A stretch of DNA of 51,499 nt from Deltaproteobacteria bacterium. GTDB taxonomy: Bacteria > Desulfobacterota > Desulfobaccia > Desulfobaccales > 0-14-0-80-60-11. Below the pieces are notes generated by a model. It was not told the origin of the DNA and did not search any database. It saw only the letters and a list, made by a program, of their open reading frames with translations. Location: positions 1 through 51,499 of the forward strand of contig JAKAKP010000077.1 in assembly GCA_021813445.1 (NCBI GenBank), read 5' to 3'. The translations under genes and the position numbers were made by a program. Shown in pieces: positions 25,296 to 33,231 of the stretch (position 1 is its first letter; every line of letters starts with the position of its first letter).

Positions 25296-27047
25296 CTAAA
25301 TCCTGTAACTTTCCGCCAGTTGCCTGAGCCTGCCGCCGATGCCATGCAGATCCTGGGCTGCGGTCTCGCTCTGCTGGGCCGCGGAGAGATTCTGAGTGCT
25401 CGCCTGCCTGATATTCTCCATGGCCGAGACGATCTGATCCATCCCCACCAGTTGCTGCTGGGTGGAGGCCAGGATTTGGATGGCGGCCTGGGCCGATTCC
25501 GCGATACTGTCGGCCAGGGTGCGGAGGGAGTCCCCGGCCACGGCGGATTGCTTGACCCCCGCCTCCACCGACTTGGTCCCCTGCTCGGTGGCCAGCACCG
25601 CGGCGTTCATCGCCCTCTGGATGTCGCTCAGGATGCCTTTAATGCGCGCCGTGGCCTGTTTGGACTGCTCTGCCAGGTTGCGAATTTCCTGGGCCACCAC
25701 CACAAAGCCCTTGCCCGCCTCTCCGGCCCGGGCCGCTTCGATGGCGGCGTTGACTGCCAGCAGATTCGATTGCTCAGCCAAATCGTTCACCGCCTCGTTG
25801 ATCTCGCCGATGGCCTGGCTTTGTTCACTCAGGCGGAGAACGCTGTCGGCGATGGACTCTATCTGGCTGCGGATCTGGTGCATGCCGTCGATGAGTTCGG
25901 CCATGGACTTCTTGCCGCTTTGGGCAATTTGGTCGGTCTTTTGCGCGGTTTCTGAGACATAACCGGCCTTTTGGGCCGAAAGCTGGGCCGCCTGGTTGGC
26001 TTCGGCCACCGTGGCCGTGGTTTCGTTGACCGCGGCCGAGGCCTCAGCCGCGCTGGTGGAGATCTGGCTGGTGGCCGCTACGATCTCGCTGGCCGCCGCG
26101 GCCAGGACCTCCACTCCCCCTCTGACCTCCTTGGCCAGTTCCCGGATGTTGGCCACCATCATGGCAAACGCTTTGCCTAGCATGTCTTCATCGGCCCGAG
26201 GCCGGACCGAGACGGAAAAGTCCCGGGCCGCCAGACTATCGGCCACCCCAGCCATTTCCTTGAGATATTGAATCATGCCGGTGACTGCCTGCCCCAGCAA
26301 GCCGACTTCATCCTTCCGGTCCTCCATGGCCACGGCCACTGCCAGGTTTCCCGAAGAAATCTTGGCCGCCACCTGGGCGATGTCCCGCAACGGCCGGGCG
26401 ATGAGGCTGCTCAGGAACATGACCAGGAGGCCGCTGATCACCACCGCCGCCACTGCCACAATCAGGAAGATGGTGATCGCCTTAGAAGCGATGTTATCCG
26501 TTTCCTGTATATGCTGGGCCTCCCGTTGTTTGGCTTGGGCCGCAATGTCCAGGGCCATCTGCCGCATCTTCTCGAACCGCTCATCCTGCACGGTCAGGGC
26601 CAGTTTCTTGGCATCGTCGGTCTTTCCCTGAAAAATCAGAGATATTTGCTCATCCCGGGTACGCCAATAGGCATCGCTGAGACTTTTAAACTCACTCATG
26701 CTCTTTATAAAAACCGGATTCTTGATGCCGAAGCGGCCCAGGTCTTCCAGGATCTTGTCATTTGCCTTGGAACTGTCCTTGACCTCTTGTTCGATTTTTT
26801 GCTGTTCTTTCTTGTCGTTGGTCGAGACCATCCGCAGCATGTCCAGCCGCTGCCGGTTCATATTGGCCCGGAATTCGATGAGGTTGGCCACTACCTGTAT
26901 TTCTTCTTTTAAGAGATTCTTATATTCCCCCTGGACGGAGGTGATGCCCCGATAGGCCACGCCAACCACTAGAGCCAGGAGAAGTACGATCAAACCAAAG
27001 CCGCACAGGAGTTTGTTCCGGGTGGAGAGATTCACAAACCATTTCAT
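25296..27047 (-). CDS. Methyl-accepting chemotaxis protein with 4HB sensor and HAMP
   Basis: A membrane receptor of 583 residues. One membrane segment spans about 11-31, followed by an all-helical periplasmic 4HB-type sensor and a second membrane segment near 190-212. A HAMP domain follows ([20 protein letters not shown]). The signalling hairpin is [20 protein letters not shown] at about 420-440. There is no CheR-tethering pentapeptide at the C-terminus. AGGAG stands 6 bp before the ATG. It lies between a cheW gene and cheA, so it is the cognate receptor of this array. Confidence 0.92.
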   Translation of the reverse strand: MKWFVNLSTRNKLLCGFGLIVLLLALVVGVAYRGITSVQGEYKNLLKEEIQVVANLIEFRANMNRQRLDMLRMVSTNDKKEQQKIEQEVKDSSKANDKILEDLGRFGIKNPVFIKSMSEFKSLSDAYWRTRDEQISLIFQGKTDDAKKLALTVQDERFEKMRQMALDIAAQAKQREAQHIQETDNIASKAITIFLIVAVAAVVISGLLVMFLSSLIARPLRDIAQVAAKISSGNLAVAVAMEDRKDEVGLLGQAVTGMIQYLKEMAGVADSLAARDFSVSVRPRADEDMLGKAFAMMVANIRELAKEVRGGVEVLAAAASEIVAATSQISTSAAEASAAVNETTATVAEANQAAQLSAQKAGYVSETAQKTDQIAQSGKKSMAELIDGMHQIRSQIESIADSVLRLSEQSQAIGEINEAVNDLAEQSNLLAVNAAIEAARAGEAGKGFVVVAQEIRNLAEQSKQATARIKGILSDIQRAMNAAVLATEQGTKSVEAGVKQSAVAGDSLRTLADSIAESAQAAIQILASTQQQLVGMDQIVSAMENIRQASTQNLSAAQQSETAAQDLHGIGGRLRQLAESYRI

Positions 27048-27065
27048 CGTCTTCTCCTCTTTTCT

Positions 27066-27638
27066 CTATTTGCTTGGCAGTTCCACCTCTTCGTGAACGA
27101 TCATTCTAGGGTCGGTCAGAATCTTCTCAGCGTCAAGAATTATCAAGGCTTCTCGTGAGATACCCTTGAGATAGTCCGGGCTGAGACCTTCCAGGGTAGG
27201 CAACGGCTCCTGGACTTCGGGCACGGACACGGCCCGAACCCCGGAGACGCGGTCCGCCAGGATACCAACCTCCAGGCCACCCCGGCGCAGGATGATGACT
27301 TTATTGAGGTCGCTAAGTCCCTTATCCGGCAGATGGAAGAACCTCTTCAGGTCGGTGACCGCCAGAATCTGCCCCCGGATGTTAATGATACCCAGGATAA
27401 AGGACGGAGTGCAGGGCAATGGGGTCAATTCCTTCAAGGCGCAGACTTCCCGCACGAACGCAGTTTCCAAGGCATATCTCTCATTGGCCAGGACGAATTC
27501 CAGGACCTCGAGACGGCCTTCGGGCTCGGCCGCGATTTTCGGTTCCCGGGCCAGAGCCTGAGCCCTGGCTTTGAGAATTTCCCGCCTTGCTTCGAGGTTC
27601 TGAGCAGGGTGCTTAGCTGACGCGGGCATATCGTTCAC
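27066..27638 (-). CDS. cheW: CheW-like adaptor with N-terminal extension (WspD type)
   Basis: A scaffold protein that couples receptors to CheA. The CheW fold covers about residues 42-185 (LEVLEFVLANERYALET, SFILGIINIRGQILAVTDL). The first 40 residues are a charged helical extension, as in WspD. The GTG start at 27638 has AGGA six bases upstream, and an in-frame ATG follows three codons later. The gene overlaps the end of cheR by 26 bp. Confidence 0.9.
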   Translation of the reverse strand: MNDMPASAKHPAQNLEARREILKARAQALAREPKIAAEPEGRLEVLEFVLANERYALETAFVREVCALKELTPLPCTPSFILGIINIRGQILAVTDLKRFFHLPDKGLSDLNKVIILRRGGLEVGILADRVSGVRAVSVPEVQEPLPTLEGLSPDYLKGISREALIILDAEKILTDPRMIVHEEVELPSK

Positions 27639-29082
27639 CCAGTTTCCTCATGGTCATGGTGGAGTTGACGATTTCCTCGAGCCGGCCCGCGGTGATGCCT
27701 TCCGATTCCGGCAAGGCCTCCTCAGGTTGATGGTTCTCCAGGAGCGCCAGCACGTTGTGGAAATGTTTCCTGGCAGCCCGCTTATCGGCCTGGCGCAGGG
27801 CCAGGTTGCCCAAGGCAAAGTGGGCCATAACGAAGCCTTGATCGAGATAAATGGCCTTACGCAGAGAAAGGATGGCTTCGGCAAAGGCTTCCTGTTCCTG
27901 CAGAATAGCGGCCCTGAGGTAATGCCAGGCCGGGTTGAGGCGGTCCGCGGCTACCGCCTGCTCGCACCAGGACAAGGCCGCGGCGAGGTCGCCTTGGTCG
28001 GCGGAATTACGGGCAAATCGGACCATTTCTTCGATCCGTTCCGCCGGGGAATTTTGTCCGGCTTCGGACTCTGGCGCAGGGGCTGGCGCCTCTGCCACCG
28101 CCACAGGCGTCCAGCCTGATCCGGCCGGCAATTGATCTTGCACCGGCAAGTCGAGTCTTGCCGGTATCTGTTCCGGAAGGCGGGCCGCAGGTTTAATCGT
28201 TGGGTGGAAAGTCCCGGTCTCAGGCTGGCAAGCACTCCCGGGATCCTTGCGGTAAACCGTAACGTCGCGGAAGTTTACTACGGTCAGGGGTGAGAAGCGC
28301 AGAATAGAGGCCTCAGTGGTGCTGACGATGAGCCAACCGCCATCCACCAGGGCTCGGGCCAAATTTTCCAGAACTCTCCGGGCCTGTGCGGGGGAAAAAT
28401 ACATCAGCACATTGCGGCAGAGGATCAGGTCCATGGCGTTGGTTTGATTTACCAGGGAGGGATAAGGGTCCTCGGCGAGGTTAAGATAAGCGAAGTTTAC
28501 CAGGCGTTTCAAGCGGGGTAAGATTTCCCAGCGGCGCTCCCGGGGGGCAAAAAATTTTTCTATCAGTTCCGGCGGTGTATCCCTGAAGGACCATTTGCCA
28601 TAGAGGCCCTTAATGGCCTTTTGGAGAAATCGGGGATTGATGTCCGTGGCCAGCAGATGAAGATGCCAGTTATCCAAATCGGGGATCAACCGCTGGAGCA
28701 GGATGGCGAGGGAATAGGCCTCTTCCCCCGAGGCGCAGCCTGCGCTCCAGATCCGCAATTGGTGCCCTTTCCGCCGGCGGTCGCAGATAAGCTCCGGTAG
28801 GATGTGGTCTTCCAAGGCAGCCAGGCTCTTTTTCTCCCGGAAGAAATAGGTCTCCCCCACGGTGAGATGGCTGGCCAGAATCTCGATCTGCTCCCGGGTC
28901 AAGGGGGAAGCCAGGAGCCGCTGCGCACACTGGACGGCGTTGTCACAGCCCAGGTCCCGGGCGGCGGCGGCGATGCCCCGGGCCAACTCCGGCCAACGCT
29001 TGGGCGCAAAAGATAGGCCGGTTTTGGCGGTCAAAAGTTCGCTGAATTGCGCCAAAAGCTCGTCCGGAATCTTTTGGGTCAT
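27613..29082 (-). CDS. cheR: CheR methyltransferase with C-terminal TPR repeats (WspC type)
   Basis: Methylates MCP glutamates with SAM. The catalytic part (about 1-275) has the helical N-terminal cap, LTVGETYFFRE, WSAGCASGEEAYSLA (SAM motif I), LLATDIN and LILCRNVLMYF. A proline-rich linker at about 290-345 leads to TPR repeats (AWHYLRAAILQEQEAFAEAI, AHFALGNLALRQADKRAARK). A TPR tail fits a receptor that lacks a tethering pentapeptide, as the MCP here does. The ATG overlaps the upstream cheW stop as ATGA. Confidence 0.93.
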   Translation of the reverse strand: MTQKIPDELLAQFSELLTAKTGLSFAPKRWPELARGIAAAARDLGCDNAVQCAQRLLASPLTREQIEILASHLTVGETYFFREKKSLAALEDHILPELICDRRRKGHQLRIWSAGCASGEEAYSLAILLQRLIPDLDNWHLHLLATDINPRFLQKAIKGLYGKWSFRDTPPELIEKFFAPRERRWEILPRLKRLVNFAYLNLAEDPYPSLVNQTNAMDLILCRNVLMYFSPAQARRVLENLARALVDGGWLIVSTTEASILRFSPLTVVNFRDVTVYRKDPGSACQPETGTFHPTIKPAARLPEQIPARLDLPVQDQLPAGSGWTPVAVAEAPAPAPESEAGQNSPAERIEEMVRFARNSADQGDLAAALSWCEQAVAADRLNPAWHYLRAAILQEQEAFAEAILSLRKAIYLDQGFVMAHFALGNLALRQADKRAARKHFHNVLALLENHQPEEALPESEGITAGRLEEIVNSTMTMRKLGERYARVS

Positions 29083-29546
29083 TGACTTCCCATTTCTTTC
29101 ATGGCCTTTTCCAGGGACCTTTCCTCATCAAGGGAAAGGAATTGATCCAGGTCGTGGATAAAGATCAGGCCATCCTTGAGCCGCATGACTCCTTGCACGT
29201 ATTCAAGTCCCGGAACAATCTTCTCTGCGGTGATGAACTCTTCCTCGGGACAGTCGAGCACCCCGGCCATCGCCTCCGCGGTGAAGGCGATTTCCCTCCG
29301 GGAGGTGCGGGCAATGATCAGAAAGTCGTATATTTCCGTCTCCTTGGCTGGCAGGCGGAACCGCTGGCGGATATCGACCACCGGGATGATCCGGCCGGAG
29401 AAATTGATAACCCCCAGGATGATATCCGGAGCCTTGGGCAAGGGAGCCATTTCCACCGCATGGACCACCCGTTCCACCTGGGACAAGGGCACGGCATAGC
29501 CATGACCTTCCAGGGAAAAGCCAACAAACTGATGCAGATGACTCAA
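29079..29546 (-). CDS. cheW: CheW-like adaptor (WspB type)
   Basis: A single CheW domain of 155 residues (HQFVGFSLEGHGYAVPL, IILGVINFSGRIIPVVDI). The start is a TTG at 29546: AAGGA lies six bases before it and the domain begins within five residues. An earlier in-frame TTG at 29579 has no binding site. There is no ATG near the N-terminus. This is the first gene of the che operon, and the 3' end overlaps cheR by 4 bp. Together with the second CheW gene downstream it repeats the two-adaptor layout of Wsp operons. Confidence 0.9.
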   Translation of the reverse strand: MSHLHQFVGFSLEGHGYAVPLSQVERVVHAVEMAPLPKAPDIILGVINFSGRIIPVVDIRQRFRLPAKETEIYDFLIIARTSRREIAFTAEAMAGVLDCPEEEFITAEKIVPGLEYVQGVMRLKDGLIFIHDLDQFLSLDEERSLEKAMKEMGSQ

Positions 29547-30084
29547 ATTCAGTCCTTGTAAATCTCGGCAGTTGATCAAGCGTGAGGAACTAAAGTTTTT
29601 TTAATCCTTTTTGGATTAAAAGACAAATTAAAAGACAATTTCTTACTGGATACCTGGTCCGAAGACCACGTCCCTCTTGGATGAAAACTCAATAGATGGT
29701 CTGTGAGGATTATAAATTAGACCGGGGCCAAGTCGCTAAAACCCAGCAAGTCGGACACTCTATTATCATCTGCAACGATTAATGCCGTAGACTCATAATT
29801 AGTTCACTATTGGAGAGAGCAAAAAGAATTGTTCGTTGCTTGAATCAAAAATAATTGGCGTTCGATATGGGTGCCAACTTCATAGCCCGGGTTTGTCCCG
29901 CCAGGAAATATCTGCTGCGCATATCTCAATAATTCCCTCTATTACCCCAAGATAAAGCGTTTCACCAAAAAATAACCCCCAATTAACTCTCCCATAACAA
30001 TCCTCTGCTAACAAAGAGGCAACTTCGCCCATGGGGCAAAAATATCATTTTCTTCGGATTCTTCAGGCTAAAGGGAGGTCTGCC
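29547..30084. other. Divergent intergenic region between the che operon and the second MCP
   Basis: This AT-richer stretch has no credible protein. Next to the che side it contains a hairpin and a tandem 12-mer (29599-29638). A plausible promoter pair for either gene was not found. Downstream, near 30000-30084, the leader of the MCP gene has GGGAGG before its ATG. A partial sigma-54-like match at 29861-29877 on the minus strand was judged too weak to list as a site. Confidence 0.4.
29599..29638. repeat. Hairpin and tandem 12-mer upstream of the che operon
   Basis: TTTTAATCC (29599-29607) and GGATTAAAA (29613-29621) form a perfect 9-bp stem with a T5 loop. Overlapping it, the 12-mer ATTAAAAGACAA occurs twice in tandem (29615-29626 and 29627-29638). 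The site is about 50-90 bp upstream of the first che gene, a suitable place for an operator. It lacks a T-tract after the stem on either strand, so it is not a terminator. Confidence 0.6.
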
Positions 30085-31713
30085 ATGCTGCACCGCCTGA
30101 AATTGGGTTGGAAACTGATCCTGAGTTTTTCGCTGTTGGCCTGCATCACGCTGGTGGTGGGCCTCTACGGGTGGCGGGGGACGGTGACCCTGAACCAATA
30201 CCTGAACGAAATGAAGGATGTGCATGCCTCCTCCATTGAGCAACTGCTGGTGATGAAAGAGGCTTTCCAGCACGTAATCGTGGCCCAACGGACCCTCATC
30301 ACCCCCTGGCTGAAACTGGAATTGCGGCAAAAGCTGGGAGACCAGGTCAAACAGGCCAGAAGTATTTATGAAAACGCGGCCAAGGAGTATGCAGCGCTTC
30401 TGGTTAAAAAAAGCCCGGAAGAGCAAGACCTGTGGCAAAAATTTAACCTGGCTCTGAAAACCTGGCGGGAGGAAAACGACAAAATTTTCCGTCTGAGTGA
30501 GGAGATCGCCAGATCGGAGGCTGCCGGGAAGTTGGGAACCGAGCTGCAAGATCTGACCAACGTCATGACCCAGCGCGCGGTGGGCATCTCCCAGGAAAAG
30601 CAGGAGGAGACCCTGAAATGGCTGGAAGCCATCATCAATGCCAATAAAAATGCCCAGCACCTCTTACAGGAGAAGGCCTCAGCTCTGGCCCACCGGGTGA
30701 CGTTCTTCAATCTCCTGGGCATGGCCCTGGGGTGCGGCCTGGCCCTGGGCATCGGTCTCTATCTGAGCCGCACCCTGTCTGCGCCGATAAACCGTATCAT
30801 CGCCGCGCTTACCGGCAGTGCCGCCCAGGTGTCCGCAGCTTCCGCCTATGTCTCCCAAGCCAGCCAGAAACTGGCGGCCGGGACTCAGCAACAAGCCTCT
30901 TCCCTGGAGGAAACCGCTTCCGCCCTGGAGGAGATGACGGCCATGACCCGGCAAAACTCCGACCATTCCCGGGAAGCTGACATCCTGATGCAAGAGGCAG
31001 GCAGTCTGATGACCAAGGCCAACACTTCCATGCACCAATTGACCTTGGCCATGGCAGATATCTCCAAGGGCAGCGATCAAACTGCGGAAATCATCAAGAC
31101 CATCGACGGCATCGCCTTTCAGACCAATCTTTTGGCTTTGAATGCCGCGGTGGAAGCAGCCCGGGCCGGGGACGCGGGCGCCGGTTTCGCGGTGGTGGCC
31201 GAAGAGGTGCGGAATCTGGCCCAAAGAACCGCAACCTCCGCCCAGGCCACTGCTGATCTGGTGGCCGGCATCGTCGCCCAGGTCGCGGCCGGGGCCAGCC
31301 TGGTACAGCAGACCGCGGCAGATTTTCAGCACGTGGCCGCAGGCACCGCTCGAGCCCAACAACTGGTGGCGGAAATCGCGGCCGGCTCCCGGGAACAGGC
31401 CCAGGGCATAGAGCAGATCACCCGGGCCATGTCCGGCTTGGATGAAGTCGTCCAGAGTAATGCCGGCAACGCTGAAGAAAGCGCCGAAGCCTCGGCCGGC
31501 CTTAACCTCCAGGCCGAAAGGATGCATCGCGTGGTTCAGGAACTGGTGACCCTGGTGAATGGCCGCGACAATGGCAATGGTCATGGCCTTGACCCGGAAA
31601 CCCGGGACCTGGCCCCGGTCTGGACCCCGGTCCTGGCGGTACAACCTGAAGAATATATGCCCAGCCCCGCCCCGGGTGACAAGATCAACGGGTTCAGTCA
31701 CGTCCTGCATTGA
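30085..31713 (+). CDS. Methyl-accepting chemotaxis protein, second receptor
   Basis: A 542-residue receptor starting [19 protein letters not shown], with GGGAGG seven bases before the ATG. Membrane segments lie at about 11-31 and 207-228, enclosing a helical periplasmic sensor. Only a short HAMP-like helix follows ([19 protein letters not shown]). The cytoplasmic rod contains the hairpin [20 protein letters not shown] at about 351-371. The C-terminal 40 residues are proline-rich and unstructured, with no recognisable CheR pentapeptide. It is divergent from the che operon and probably feeds the same array (inference). Confidence 0.9.
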   Translation: MLHRLKLGWKLILSFSLLACITLVVGLYGWRGTVTLNQYLNEMKDVHASSIEQLLVMKEAFQHVIVAQRTLITPWLKLELRQKLGDQVKQARSIYENAAKEYAALLVKKSPEEQDLWQKFNLALKTWREENDKIFRLSEEIARSEAAGKLGTELQDLTNVMTQRAVGISQEKQEETLKWLEAIINANKNAQHLLQEKASALAHRVTFFNLLGMALGCGLALGIGLYLSRTLSAPINRIIAALTGSAAQVSAASAYVSQASQKLAAGTQQQASSLEETASALEEMTAMTRQNSDHSREADILMQEAGSLMTKANTSMHQLTLAMADISKGSDQTAEIIKTIDGIAFQTNLLALNAAVEAARAGDAGAGFAVVAEEVRNLAQRTATSAQATADLVAGIVAQVAAGASLVQQTAADFQHVAAGTARAQQLVAEIAAGSREQAQGIEQITRAMSGLDEVVQSNAGNAEESAEASAGLNLQAERMHRVVQELVTLVNGRDNGNGHGLDPETRDLAPVWTPVLAVQPEEYMPSPAPGDKINGFSHVLH

Positions 31714-31779
31714 GTTATTGTCCGGGAGGGTTGATGCCAGCCACTGGCCCGGGCCAAGTTAATACGGTTTCATCAAAAA

Positions 31780-31822
31780 TTAACCTGAAATTAATGGTCT
31801 CTTAACAATTATCTGCTACATG
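31780..31822 (+). promoter_or_regulatory. Pho-box-like array and -10 before the degenerate receiver gene
   Basis: Three hexamers at exact 11-bp period: TTAACC (31780), TTAATG (31791) and TTAACA (31802), each separated by 5 bp. A -10-like TACATG (31817-31822) preceded by TG-N starts 9 bp after the last hexamer. The same geometry occurs before pstS. PhoP of Bacillus binds TTAACA-type hexamers with 5-bp spacing, and the E. coli Pho box also has an 11-bp period (established knowledge). Binding of the PhoB encoded at 32542 is inference. Confidence 0.65.
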
Positions 31823-31888
31823 GAGAGCAATCCTGGTTTCAGGGAATATGGGAGTCGCCCCCTGGGGGCTCCTTTAGGAGGAAAGATC

Positions 31889-32257
31889 ATGCCCCAAGGC
31901 AATATTTTACTAATCAGTGACGAGTCCCCGATTTTCCCGGCTTTGAGCCGGGCCTTGACCGAAGCCGGCTACCAGGTCACCACCGCCCATTATGCCCCGG
32001 AAGCCTTCCAGGCCTTGCGCACCGGTGACTTTCCCCTGGTCATCACCTGCCTGACCAATGAATGGACCGACACGCGGCCCTTCCTCAAGGCAGTAAGGGA
32101 TTTGAATCTGGAGATAACGGTGGTCATCCTGCGGGTGGAGCCGGAGGTTTGTTCTCCCCGGGATGCCTATGTCTTTAAAAAAAATAGCTATTTATCCACG
32201 CCTTGTGGATGGAACCGGCTGCAAGGATTGTTAAACAACTGCCTGAGTGCCGGTTGA
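31889..32257 (+). CDS. Degenerate receiver-domain protein
   Basis: A 122-residue stand-alone receiver-like protein. The fold is recognised from ILLISDESPIFPALSRAL, LTEAGYQVTTAHYAPEAFQAL and the strand FPLVITCL. The phospho-acceptor position, aspartate in normal receivers, is Cys54. The acidic pair near the N-terminus is kept as Asp11-Glu12. It is therefore probably not phosphorylated in the usual way. AGGAGG lies seven bases before the ATG. A Pho-box-like array stands about 70 bp upstream, and phoB follows 284 bp downstream, so it is likely a phosphate-starvation gene. The function is unknown. Confidence 0.7.
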   Translation: MPQGNILLISDESPIFPALSRALTEAGYQVTTAHYAPEAFQALRTGDFPLVITCLTNEWTDTRPFLKAVRDLNLEITVVILRVEPEVCSPRDAYVFKKNSYLSTPCGWNRLQGLLNNCLSAG

Positions 32258-32275
32258 ATCCTCCCGGGACTGGCA

Positions 32276-32294
32276 GCCGGGGGCGATCCCCGGC
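32276..32294 (+). terminator. Hairpin after the degenerate receiver gene
   Basis: GCCGGGG and CCCCGGC form a 7-bp perfect stem with a 5-nt loop, 19 bp after the stop codon. The T-tract after it is poor (CTTGCCTTT). A second stem at 32338-32363 (GGGCC-A-GGGAA against TTCCC-C-GGCCC) follows. Either may end this transcript before phoB. Confidence 0.45.
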
Positions 32295-32541
32295 CTTGCC
32301 TTTAACCCGTCTGGCGCGGACATTTCTCCTTTCCCAGGGGCCAGGGAATTATTTCCCCGGCCCTTAACATATCGGCCCCATGGGACCTGAAAAACGAATC
32401 AATCATATACTCCAGAAAACAAATAGTCGCGATGGTCGTTCTTGGAAGCTGAACTTTGCCCTTTTAATGTGATTAAAAATGGCTAATATAAAAAAGACCA
32501 AACATTTTAACGCGCCACTAAGTGATAGACGGGGTAATTGC

Positions 32542-33228
32542 ATGGCCAAAGAGAGCATCCTGGTAGTGGAGGACGAAGACGATATCCGGGAACTGCTCAG
32601 ATACAACCTGGAAAAGGAAGGGTATCAGGTTTTCCCGGCAGCCACGGGGGAAGAGGCTCTCCAGGCCGTGCGGAGCCGCCTGCCCGACCTCATCTTGCTG
32701 GACCTGATGCTCCCTGGCATAGACGGTTTGGAAGTCTGCCGCAGCATTAAAGGCGCGGCCGCCACCCGGCACCTGCCCCTGGTCATGCTCACCGCCAAGG
32801 GGGAAGAAGCGGATATTGTCACCGGCCTGGAATTGGGTGCGGACGATTATATCACCAAGCCTTTCAGCCCCCGGGTGCTCCTGGCCCGGGTGCGCGCCGC
32901 GCTGCGGCGCCGCAGCCTGCCGCCGCCCGCGGCGGACGCGGCCTTAAGCATCGATGAGCTGGTCATCCATCCCGGCCGCCATGAGGTGTTGCTGGCAGGC
33001 AAGCCCCTGAACCTCACGGCCACCGAGTTCCGCCTGCTGCACCTCCTGGCGCGCAAGCCCGGCTGGGTCTTTACCCGCAGCCAAATCGTCAATGCCATCC
33101 ACGGCCACGATTACCCGGTGTCAGACCGGTCCATTGACGTGCAGATCGTCAGCCTCCGGAAGAAACTGGGGGAGGCCGGCAGCCGTCTGGAGACCATCCG
33201 GGGCATAGGTTACCGCTATAAGGAATAG
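32542..33228 (+). CDS. phoB: Phosphate regulon response regulator PhoB
   Basis: An OmpR/PhoB-class DNA-binding regulator of 228 residues. The receiver has Glu10-Asp11, phospho-acceptor Asp54 ([10 protein letters not shown]), and the lysine in ADDYITKPFSP. The winged-helix domain reads LNLTATEFRLLHLLARKPG, then SDRSIDVQIVSLRKKLG and TIRGIGYRYKE. GGGG stands seven bases before the ATG at 32542. An in-frame start at 32479 would add 21 residues with no domain value. phoR begins 3 bp after its stop. The family fits PhoB best because of the pst genes downstream. Confidence 0.92.
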   Translation: MAKESILVVEDEDDIRELLRYNLEKEGYQVFPAATGEEALQAVRSRLPDLILLDLMLPGIDGLEVCRSIKGAAATRHLPLVMLTAKGEEADIVTGLELGADDYITKPFSPRVLLARVRAALRRRSLPPPAADAALSIDELVIHPGRHEVLLAGKPLNLTATEFRLLHLLARKPGWVFTRSQIVNAIHGHDYPVSDRSIDVQIVSLRKKLGEAGSRLETIRGIGYRYKE

Positions 33229-33231
33229 CTC

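Noticed and set aside
29591-29598. TAAAGTTT resembling the -35 of flagellar sigma-28 promoters
   Set aside because: The sequence 11 bp downstream does not resemble GCCGATAA, and it points away from the che operon.
29861-29877. Sigma-54-like site (TTGGCAC then TCGAA) on the minus strand
   Set aside because: The -24 half is good but the -12 half lacks the GC, and it is about 315 bp from the che operon start.
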